Assembly (NCBI GenBank): GCA_027047045.1
Contig: JALTWL010000301.1
Coordinates: 1 to 33,862 of the forward strand
Direction of reading: 5' to 3'
Source of the DNA: Micavibrio sp.
Lineage (GTDB): Bacteria > Pseudomonadota > Alphaproteobacteria > Micavibrionales > CSBR16-224
DNA length: 33,862 nt
Shown here: piece after piece, positions 7,063-15,500 of the stretch
How the letters are laid out: every line of letters begins with the position of its first letter
Numbering within the stretch: the first letter of the stretch is position 1
Program-made: the position numbers and the translations under genes
Notes under the pieces: generated by a model
Seen by the model: only the letters and a program-made list of their open reading frames with translations
Database searches by the model: none
Told to the model about the DNA's origin: nothing

Positions 7063-8409
7063 TCACCGCTCATGAAGTGAATTTTTAAGAGCTTTTTTAA
7101 ATGGAGTAATTATATAACTCATAATAGTTTTTTTTCCCGTCATAATATCAACACTTGCGGTCATACCTGCAATTATAGGTAATTTTTCTTGATTATATTC
7201 AATTGCTTTTTTATCACTTTCAAGGGTAACTCTATAGAAATTTTCTCTATATTCGTTAACAATTGTATCTGCGCTTATTTCTTTAACAGTTGCCTCTATT
7301 CCGCCATATGTTTCATAGTCATAGGCGGTAATTTTAACTATTGCTTTTTGTTCTGGATAGATAAAAGCAATATCCGCAGGAGAAATAGAGGCCTCAATTA
7401 TCAAATTATCATTCGAAGGTACGATTTCCATTATCGTTTCTCCTGGCTTTACGACTCCACCAATTGTAGTGATTTTTATATCTTTAATTTTACCATCAAC
7501 TGGGGATAAAATCTCTGTTCTATTTGCTCTATCTTGATAGCTCAGTAGAGCCTCTGTCAAGCTAGCCAGCTCAGTTGTTTTTTGTGATATTTCTTCTTTT
7601 ATTTTAGCCACCTCAGCACTATTTAGGCTTTTTATACGTTCTTCTGCCTCTTTTAGAGCTGATTTTGCTTTTTTTAGCCTAATTTTGGTATTGTTCACTT
7701 CGGCTTGTTGGGCGGCAATTTTACTATTTAATTGTAACAGTTCTATTTTAGATACAGTTCCTTTTTTCTCTAATGGAGCAATAACCGCATGTTCTTCTTT
7801 GGTCAAAGATAGAATTTTAATCGCCCCATTTAAAGTTTCTTCTAGCTCTTTAATTTCTTGTTTTTTCTGCTCTTTTTGCTGTTTTAAAATTTCTAGTTGA
7901 TTTTTATGTTGTTTTATATATGCGTAATAATTTTCTTTTTCAATTTTTACTATATTAGGAGCAGATAAAGTTAATTCTTCAGAAAATTGTGGCTCAGTAT
8001 TTTGTACGATTGCTTTTAGCTTTGCAATTGTTGCTTTCAGGGCAAAAGCTCTGTTTAAATTGGCTTGATATTCCGCATCTGCTTGTACATTTTTAATATT
8101 TACAAGTTTTTGCCCTTTTTTAACACTATCACCCTGTTTTACCAGTATTTTTTCTATTATTCCACCTTCTAAATTTTGTACAAGTTGAATTTTACTTGAT
8201 GGCACAACTTTGCCAACACCTCTTGTAACTTCATCAACTGTTGCAAAATTTGCCCATATTAAAAAGCTAAAAACTATAATTAAAATAGCATAAAGCAAAG
8301 CATAATCTTTCCAGCTGACTGTATTATAAGTGGCAAGTTTATCGTCATATTTATCGCCTAGCTCCATTTTTTTTAAATCTTGTTCTTTAATTTCCATTTT
8401 ATCCACCAT
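7063..8409 (-). CDS. HlyD-family periplasmic adaptor of type I secretion system
   Basis: The membrane-fusion protein linking the inner-membrane ABC exporter to the TolC channel. It has 448 residues: a short cytoplasmic tail, one membrane helix at about 38-57 (YALLYAILIIVFSFLIW), the first lipoyl half with the family motif NLEGGIIEKILVKQGD, long paired coiled-coil helices (about 120-280), the second lipoyl half with ILSPVDGKIK, and a C-terminal beta-barrel region ending in VDIMTGKK. Start ATG 8409 is preceded by GGAG inside the last codons of the ABC gene with 8 bases spacing, so translation is coupled. It is the last gene of the exporter operon, followed by a hairpin. Confidence 0.96.
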   Translation of the reverse strand: MVDKMEIKEQDLKKMELGDKYDDKLATYNTVSWKDYALLYAILIIVFSFLIWANFATVDEVTRGVGKVVPSSKIQLVQNLEGGIIEKILVKQGDSVKKGQKLVNIKNVQADAEYQANLNRAFALKATIAKLKAIVQNTEPQFSEELTLSAPNIVKIEKENYYAYIKQHKNQLEILKQQKEQKKQEIKELEETLNGAIKILSLTKEEHAVIAPLEKKGTVSKIELLQLNSKIAAQQAEVNNTKIRLKKAKSALKEAEERIKSLNSAEVAKIKEEISQKTTELASLTEALLSYQDRANRTEILSPVDGKIKDIKITTIGGVVKPGETIMEIVPSNDNLIIEASISPADIAFIYPEQKAIVKITAYDYETYGGIEATVKEISADTIVNEYRENFYRVTLESDKKAIEYNQEKLPIIAGMTASVDIMTGKKTIMSYIITPFKKALKNSLHER

Positions 8410-8414
8410 TTATC

Positions 8415-10649
8415 TTACTCCATATCCTTGAGGTTGGCGGGGTGGTATTGTTTTTCTTGTAGAGCTTTTATAACCTCATCTCTTTTGCCATAATCAATTA
8501 TATGTCCCTTATCCATAAGGGCAAGTTTATCTATTAGCCCCAACAAAGTTGTTCTGTGAGTAATTAGTATAACTGTTTTATTTTTACAAATTTTAATCAG
8601 TTTTTTATAGAGTATTTTTTCTGACCTTGGGTCTATTGAGGCGGTCGGTTCATCTAAAATTAAAATTGGTGGGTCATACAATAATGCCCGTGCAATTGAA
8701 ATTGCTTGTCTTTGCCCACCAGATAAAAGCTCTCCTCTCTCACCAATATGGGTATCAAGTCCAGTTGCTGTGCCTTTCATAAATTCATTTATGCCAGATA
8801 ATTCTGCTGCTCTTAAAATAGCTTCTTCTGGCACTGCTTCATGCCCCATTATTATATTATCCCTAATTGTGCCATAAAACATATATGCATCTTGCTGAGC
8901 CACCCCAATATTGCGCCTAAGGTCGCCAAGCTCTATTTGTCTAACATCAAGCCCATCTATTTCAACCGAGCCCTCAGTTGGCTGATACAAATTAAGAATT
9001 AACCTTTCAAGCGTTGTTTTACCGCAACCAACCGCACCAATGATGCCTACTTTATCGCCCGCCATTATTTCCATATTCACCCTTTTAATAGTGTCGCTTT
9101 GTTGGCTGGGATACCTAAAAGATACATTTCTAAAATTTATATGGCCTTTTAGGGTAGGTTTTGAAACTAATGCTTTTCCAGCCTTACGTTCTACTGGTGA
9201 TGACATAAGCTTATCTAGTCTTTTTAGGGCTGTTTTTGACTGATTAAATTTAGTAATTATCTGAGCCAATTGTGCCAAAGGCGCAATTACTCGCCCAGAT
9301 AAAATGACGCATGCAATCAAAGCACCTGTTGTTATGCTTGCATCTGCAACTAAATAAGCCCCATATATAACCACAAATATTGAACAAAGCGCCGCAACAA
9401 ATCCTGTAAAGCTAACTGCCAAAGCAGATATATGACGTGACTTTACGCTTGTTAGGGAGGATTGTTCAACTATTTCTTCCCATTTTCTTTGGTTATGTCC
9501 TTCGGCTGCTTGTATTTTAATGGTTTCAAGCCCATTTAATGTTTCTATTAAAACGCTACTTTTAAATGCACCTTCCCGTGCATATTCGTCCATTATTTTT
9601 GCTAGTGGTTTTTGCAAAAAATAACCAAAGGCAAAAATAATTATCATTAAGCTAATTGGAACTATGACTAAAGGCCCGCCAATTAGCCATATTAAAAATA
9701 CAAATAGCAAAACAAAAGGCAAATCAACGATTGCCGCCACCGTTGCTGAGGTAAAAAAATCTCTAAGTGTCTCAAATTCCCGCATATTGTCCGCAAGCAT
9801 TCCAGAGCTTGGTGGACGGGCGCACATTTGCATATTTTGAATATGTTCAAATATCCTAGAAGATATTCTAATATCTGCTTTTCTACCTGCGGCATCTAAA
9901 AAATGAGCTCTTAGATTTTTTAAAATGAAATCAAATAACATAGCAACAATCGCCCCAATTCCCAGTACCCAAAGAGTATTAAAAGACTTATGAGGTAACA
10001 CTCTATCATAAACATTCATAATAAAAATCGGACTAACAAGGGCAAACATATTTATCAATAAGGCGGCAAGTACCACTTGTTTGTATAGGTTTGTGTGTTT
10101 TTTAATAGCACTCCAAAACCAATTTTTTTCTGCCTCTATTGCTTTTGGACCTGCACGATCATCAATATTTATCTTAGCGCTAACAAAAAAGCTATATCCT
10201 ATATATTTGCTTTCAAGTTCATCTTTGCTAAGAGTGATTTTTTTTTCTGCAGCCTCAGGAAAGGTAAGACTAGCCCCCGTATCTTCAGAAAATTCATGTA
10301 AAATACATGCATTTTTATCTTTTAATATCAATATACAAGGCAAACTTGGAGATTTTAATATATCACATAGCGGACGCCTTAACAATCTAGCCGACATATT
10401 AACCCGCTCTGCTGCCCTTATAAAAAGCCCAGGTGAAGCAAAGCCATCTTTAGAAAGAGGCAACCCAGCACTAATCGCTGCAATACTTGTTCTTCTACCG
10501 TTCATTTTGGCTAAAATAACCAAACATTCCAGCAGTGGGTCTTCTAAAGACAGTATAGCCGTTTCCGATGCCCAGCTAGAAAAACTTGCTTCAGCCTTAA
10601 TGGTGAATTCTTCCCCCCCCATATTACTTATATCGCTATTGCTTGACAA
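8415..10649 (-). CDS. LapB-like type I secretion ABC transporter (ATPase/permease)
   Basis: Inner-membrane exporter of RTX proteins, 744 residues. The N-terminal 20-150 region is a C39-peptidase-like domain of the LapB type (PLLECLVILAKMNGR) that appears catalytically inactive: no peptidase Cys-Gly motif is seen. The membrane domain of about six helices spans about 190-470, and the nucleotide-binding domain about 500-735, with Walker A GAVGCGKTT, signature LSGGQRQA, Walker B ILILDEPT and switch ITHR. The start is a TTG at 10649-10647: GGGAGGGG sits 7 bases before it inside the end of the TolC gene, far better than anything before the ATG nine codons later (10622). It overlaps the TolC gene by 14 bases, implying translational coupling. 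The LapB class usually exports large RTX adhesins, matching the two RTX genes across the intergenic region. Confidence 0.96.
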   Translation of the reverse strand: MSSNSDISNMGGEEFTIKAEASFSSWASETAILSLEDPLLECLVILAKMNGRRTSIAAISAGLPLSKDGFASPGLFIRAAERVNMSARLLRRPLCDILKSPSLPCILILKDKNACILHEFSEDTGASLTFPEAAEKKITLSKDELESKYIGYSFFVSAKINIDDRAGPKAIEAEKNWFWSAIKKHTNLYKQVVLAALLINMFALVSPIFIMNVYDRVLPHKSFNTLWVLGIGAIVAMLFDFILKNLRAHFLDAAGRKADIRISSRIFEHIQNMQMCARPPSSGMLADNMREFETLRDFFTSATVAAIVDLPFVLLFVFLIWLIGGPLVIVPISLMIIIFAFGYFLQKPLAKIMDEYAREGAFKSSVLIETLNGLETIKIQAAEGHNQRKWEEIVEQSSLTSVKSRHISALAVSFTGFVAALCSIFVVIYGAYLVADASITTGALIACVILSGRVIAPLAQLAQIITKFNQSKTALKRLDKLMSSPVERKAGKALVSKPTLKGHINFRNVSFRYPSQQSDTIKRVNMEIMAGDKVGIIGAVGCGKTTLERLILNLYQPTEGSVEIDGLDVRQIELGDLRRNIGVAQQDAYMFYGTIRDNIIMGHEAVPEEAILRAAELSGINEFMKGTATGLDTHIGERGELLSGGQRQAISIARALLYDPPILILDEPTASIDPRSEKILYKKLIKICKNKTVILITHRTTLLGLIDKLALMDKGHIIDYGKRDEVIKALQEKQYHPANLKDME
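10613..10620 (-). repeat. G8 mononucleotide tract near the ABC transporter start
   Basis: On the coding strand the in-frame ATG of codon 10 is followed by seven more G, giving eight G in a row in codons 10-12. A change of one base would shift the frame after about ten codons and remove the transporter. Confidence 0.95.
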
Positions 10650-12372
10650 TGAAACACCCCTCCCATTTAAGCGCTGTAATTTCTTTGCAAATATTTAACG
10701 CATCGCCTTTAGAAACAGGACCTGCTTGCACCCTAAAATAAGTACCTTTTTTCTTTAAATTTGCTTTTTGAATTCTTTTTGTTAGATTTTTAAGTAAATT
10801 AGAGTATCTCTTGTTAATTATAGATAATTTTTCCTCTGCCTCCAAGCTATCTTTATATGCCCCCAGTTGGATAAAATAATTTTTTGGACTAGAGCTCAAA
10901 TCTATAACTTTAGTTGCAGTTTTTTTATCTACTACTTTTATATAATCCTCAGATTTAGGCAAAGATAATTCTGCTTTTTTAGGGGCTTTTGCTGGAATTA
11001 ATTTTATTTCTGTGAAAATCGGGGCTTTTTGTGGTGGTTTTTCAACTATTATTTCTTGCAGGCTGGGGATTTTTATTTTTAGAATTTTAAGCAAATCACC
11101 CCTAAGTGCAATTAAGCGATAATCTGCAAATAGCTTGCTATAAAATACATTGGTTAAGTTGCTTTTTGATATAAATAATTCATTTTGAGTGTTAAGCAAA
11201 TCAAGCAAAGTTCTGCGATTTAATTTAAATTGGTCGTAATATACCTCTACTACCTTTTTATTGGCTTTAACTTGCTCTTTAAATTCGGCTAATTGTTTTA
11301 TTGCCGATTTTCTAGCTGCCCATGTACTTCTAATATCACGCTCTAAACTGCGAATAGCGGCGGCTTTATTATTTTGTGCGATATCTTTTTGATAAAAACT
11401 TTCTTTTATGCGAGCCTTATCCCTGCCACCACGAAATAAATTCCACCTCATCACCATTAGAGCTGAGCCTAAATCTTGCCCTCCTTCAATGCCACTTATA
11501 TCTTCCCCCTTTGTACCAGAAACTTGGAGTTCAACTGTTGGGAAATTTATCCCGTGCGAGCTTTTATAATCTGCCTCTGCTGCCTCTATATTATTGCTGA
11601 GCGATGAAATAGTGGGATTTTTTTCTTTTGCTTGCTCTATTAACTTGGATAATTTTTCAGGTATATAATCCTCCAAAGAATGAGGTATATACATATTCGT
11701 AGGTGGGGCTATACCAACAGTATTTTTATAATTTGCCTCAGCATCTGCTAGACTTTGTTTAACTGATTCAAAATTTGCCCTTGCACGCGCCACTCTTGAT
11801 ATTGCTTGCGCTAAATCACCTTTATTAAATTTACCTCCCCTAACTCCATCTTTAATTCTAGCTAACATATCTGTATGAGCCTTAATATTTTGTTTGGCAA
11901 TATTCAAAAGCTCTCTGCGTCTTAGGACGTTTAAGTAGCTGTTAGTTACACTCAAAGCAGTAAATTCACCTGCTTCAAATAATTTATAGTCTGCTGCTTT
12001 TGACAGTATTTTATCACGTTTTATATTATTTATTGTTGTCGCCCCGTCAAATAAAAGCTGAGTCATAGTCAAGGTTACTTTCCTTCTAAGCAATTCTTCA
12101 TCATTTATAACGGGAGTATCAGTAAATTCAAAACCGCTTTCTGCATTTAAGTCTAATGTAGGAAAAAAGGAAGATTTACTCTGTTTTAGGCGTTGTTCGG
12201 ATATAAGTTTTTGCTTAGCCACCGTGCTAAATTCAGGATTGGTTCTAAGGGTCAGTTCAATTGCCTTTTTTATTGTCAATCCCTGTCCTTCTTTTGGAGA
12301 AGAGTAAGCCCCCCCCCAAAAAAAAAGCCAAATTAAAACAACAAATACCAACAATATCGCAATTTTGCGCAT
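10636..12372 (-). CDS. TolC-family outer-membrane channel with C-terminal SPOR domain
   Basis: Outer-membrane exit duct of the type I system, 578 residues, longer than ordinary TolC (about 430-500). Residues 1-26 look like a signal peptide (MRKIAILLVFVVLIWLFFW, then small residues). The two TolC/OEP repeats span about 30-450, with the typical TNSYLNVLRRRELL in the first half and RRTLLDLLNTQNEL in the second. After a Pro/Lys/Ala linker (about 455-500) comes a SPOR domain (about 503-578: YFIQLGAYKDS to GTYFRVQAGPVS), which in other proteins binds denuded septal peptidoglycan. It is the first gene of the exporter operon and overlaps the ABC gene by 14 bases. The coding strand carries nine T followed by nine G within the signal-peptide codons. 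Confidence 0.94.
   Translation of the reverse strand: MRKIAILLVFVVLIWLFFWGGAYSSPKEGQGLTIKKAIELTLRTNPEFSTVAKQKLISEQRLKQSKSSFFPTLDLNAESGFEFTDTPVINDEELLRRKVTLTMTQLLFDGATTINNIKRDKILSKAADYKLFEAGEFTALSVTNSYLNVLRRRELLNIAKQNIKAHTDMLARIKDGVRGGKFNKGDLAQAISRVARARANFESVKQSLADAEANYKNTVGIAPPTNMYIPHSLEDYIPEKLSKLIEQAKEKNPTISSLSNNIEAAEADYKSSHGINFPTVELQVSGTKGEDISGIEGGQDLGSALMVMRWNLFRGGRDKARIKESFYQKDIAQNNKAAAIRSLERDIRSTWAARKSAIKQLAEFKEQVKANKKVVEVYYDQFKLNRRTLLDLLNTQNELFISKSNLTNVFYSKLFADYRLIALRGDLLKILKIKIPSLQEIIVEKPPQKAPIFTEIKLIPAKAPKKAELSLPKSEDYIKVVDKKTATKVIDLSSSPKNYFIQLGAYKDSLEAEEKLSIINKRYSNLLKNLTKRIQKANLKKKGTYFRVQAGPVSKGDALNICKEITALKWEGCFIVKQ
12309..12326 (-). repeat. T9-G9 double homopolymer in the TolC signal-peptide codons
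   Basis: The plus strand shows nine C (12309-12317) then nine A (12318-12326), so the TolC coding strand has nine T then nine G covering codons 16-22 (Leu-Phe-Phe-Trp-Gly-Gly-Ala). Length change in either run would frameshift the protein inside its signal peptide. Confidence 0.96.
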
Positions 12373-12408
12373 AATTTTAACACTCTAATTTTTTAAATAA
12401 TTGCCCCT

Positions 12409-12438
12409 ATTCTATCCTACTTTTTTACTAAATAACAA
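12409..12438 (-). promoter_or_regulatory. Candidate promoter of the secretion operon
   Basis: On the minus strand TTGTTA (plus 12433-12438) and TAGAAT (plus 12409-12414) are 18 bases apart, 37 bases before the TolC ATG. A fair sigma70 match found by eye. Confidence 0.4.
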
Positions 12439-12455
12439 TCTTTTAGTGGCTTAAA

Positions 12456-12485
12456 TTTACACTTTTCTAACATTTATCATATAAA
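12456..12485 (+). promoter_or_regulatory. Candidate promoter of the first RTX gene
   Basis: TTTACA (12456-12461), an 18-base spacer and TATAAA (12480-12485) lie about 87 bases before the TTG start. The segment contains ACTTTTCTAA followed by TAAAATTATA, which recurs before the second RTX gene, suggesting common control. Confidence 0.4.
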
Positions 12486-12571
12486 ATTATATATAGGTAG
12501 AAATATGTCTGTTTTAGAAAATAATAGCATATTTGAATAGCCTGAGATAACTTACAATTAAGGGTTTTATA

Positions 12572-15500
12572 TTGGCTAATAGTTTTTACATTATAATTGA
12601 GGCGAGCTCAAATTATCTAAGCAATGCACCAATTTTAGAAATACTTATCAATGGTGCTGTTGTAAAGAGTGCAACTATTACTACCAAAACTGGTACTGGT
12701 AGTGATAATTTCACCTTTTTGCTTGATTATCCTATTTCCGACTTATCACCTTCATCTATTAGTTTTAGATTTAATGATAACTCTGTTGAAGGTGGACGCA
12801 ATATTACAATTGAAAATGTTAGGATAAATGGTCAGCTAATAGACAGTGCTGATTTATCACAACAGCAACTGTTACAAAATGATATATCAAACCTAAATAT
12901 ACCCAACAATGACCACCTATTCGGTAGAATAGACCCAACACAGGCAGATTTTGATCCAGTTACCATAACTGGCACAGCAGGCGATGATAAATTACAAGCA
13001 GGAATTGGTGATGATGTAATAGATGGTGGTGCAGGTAATGATAGAATACGTGGTGTTCATGACGATGATGCAATAGATGGTGGCGATGGCAATGATACAA
13101 TATTTGGAGAGGCAGGTAACGATATTGTAATTGGTGGTAACGGTAATGACTTAATATTTGGTAATGCTGGTGATGATATATTATTTGGACAGGCTGATAA
13201 TGATGTTTTACTTGGCGGTGCTGGCAACGATGTTCTAAATGGTGGGATTGGCAACGATAGTGCGATAGGCGGGGCTGGTGATGATATTATATTTGGTGAA
13301 GACGGAGATGATACTTTAGTTGGTGTATCAGGTAACGATATTTTATATGGCGATGCTGGCAATGATACGATTGCTGCAGGTACAGGTGATGATACTATGT
13401 ATGGTGGCGATGGTGCAGATGACATTATTGCAGCTAGCGGTAATGATGTTGCCTATGGCGGCATAGGAAATGATTTCATTACAGCTGATGCGGGCAATGA
13501 CTTTGTTGATGGTGGCGCAGATAATGATATGGTATATGGTGGCACAGGCAATGATCAATTAGAAGGTGGCACAGGTAATGACCAAGTTTTTGGTGATAGT
13601 GGTAACGATATCATTGATGGCGAAGATGGCAATGACTTAATTGTTGGTGGTGTTGGCTCTGATAATATTGCAGGTGGCGCAGGTGAAGACATAATTTATG
13701 GCAATGGGCTAGATTCTGTTACCATTTCTGCAATTCTTCGGAGCAATGCAGGACTTGTATATAGCGAATATACAAATAGCTTTTACAAGCTAGTAACTAA
13801 TGCTGTTGATTACTATACAGCCTCTAATGCAGCCAGTGTCTCACTTATCAATGGTGTTAAAGGTAGTATAGTTTCTATTACTAGCGCCGTTGAAAATTCT
13901 ATTGTCCAAAATATTGCTGCTGGCAATGAAATATGGTTAAGTGCAACGGATAGCTTTGCAGAAGGTGAGTGGCGTTGGCAGGGGGGAATAGAAGACAGTA
14001 AACAATTTTGGCAAGGTGATGGCTCTGGTGGTGCTGTTGGTAATATGTACAATAATTGGAATACTGGTGAACCTAACGATTGGGGAAGCGGTGAAGACAA
14101 TGCTGTAATGTATACAAATGGAACATGGAATGATTTAAACGGTATAACAAATAATAGGTTTTATGTAATAGAATGGGAAGCATCTTTATTTTCAGATGAC
14201 AATGCTACAGATTTTATAAATGGCGATGCTGGCAATGATATAATTTCTGGTGATGGAGGAAATGATACCATCTATGGTGGTTTGGGGGTTGATATAATAT
14301 ATGGTGGTTTAGGTGATGACACTATTTATGGGGCAGGCAAAACCAATTATACAAATCCAGAATTTCCTGATACATCTGCTCTATCATCTTATGGAGGTGG
14401 ACAAGATGCAGGTGGAAAAGTAGAAATTATAGATAATGGAGAAGGATTTTCACTAGAGGGCAATTTATGGAAAAAAATTCCCGTAAATTATAATGTAACC
14501 ACAGATACCATCTTAGAATTTGAATTTAAAAGCACAGGAGAAGCTGAAATAAGCGGAATTGGTTTTGATAATGATAATAGTATATCTTCAAGTGCAACAT
14601 TTAAGCTTTATGGAACTCAAAATTGGGGCATAAGTGATTTTGATAATTATAATGGCAGTGGTAATTGGCAGAGCTATTCTATAAATGTTGGTAATTATTA
14701 CACTGGAACATTTTCTGACTTATTTTTTATAAATGATGATGATGCCGGTGGTGTTAATAGTACAGATAATTCTTGGTTTAGAAATATTAAAATTTATGAT
14801 GCAACTGCAACTGATAGTGGTGCAAATACTCTTAACGGCAATGATGGTAATGATACTATTTATGGGGGCTCACAAGATGATATAATATATGGTGATGCTG
14901 GCAATGATACACTTAATGGTAATGATGGTAGAGATATAATATATGGTGATAGCATATCTAAAGTAGTTACTATGGAAGCTGGCGAAATTGCTGTTAGCCA
15001 ATCCAATTCTTCTCAATGGCACAGTATTAGCTTTAGCAGTAGCATTACCAGCCCAATAGTAAAAATGTTTGGACAAGATGTAACGGGCGACCCATTTACC
15101 TTGCGTGTTAGAAATGTAACTAATGGTGGATTTGAATTTCAAATAGATGAATATGACTACCAAGACGGCTCTACTGGTCTGGAAAATATATCTTGGTTTG
15201 CCGTTGCCAGTGGTAGCTACACATTAAGTAATGGTACAAAAATAGAAGCTGGTACAACAACACTAGAAAATGAAATTACTACCAACATATCTTTTAGCGA
15301 TAGTTTTTCTAGCCCTATAGTTTTCTCACAAGTGATGTCTGACAATGAAATGACTGCAGTTGTAACAAGAAATTCCAATGTAAATAGCAATGGTTTTAGA
15401 GTTAGAATGCAAGAAGAAGAAGCAAATCCAAATTTACATAGTCCAGAAACTGTTGGTTGGATTGCTATGGAGGCGGGAGGAACGGCGGCAAATGGTTTTT

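Noticed and set aside
13057-13558. Pro/Ser-rich and Ile/Ala-rich open frames opposite the RTX repeats (also at 17887-18120 and 19519-19743)
   Set aside because: They are the complement of the 27-base GGxGxD repeats, which lack stops by composition, not genes.
12983-13705. Tandem repeats that could be mistaken for a CRISPR array or minisatellite
   Set aside because: The repeats have a 27-base period, are in frame, and encode calcium-binding nonapeptides; there are no unique spacers or cas genes.
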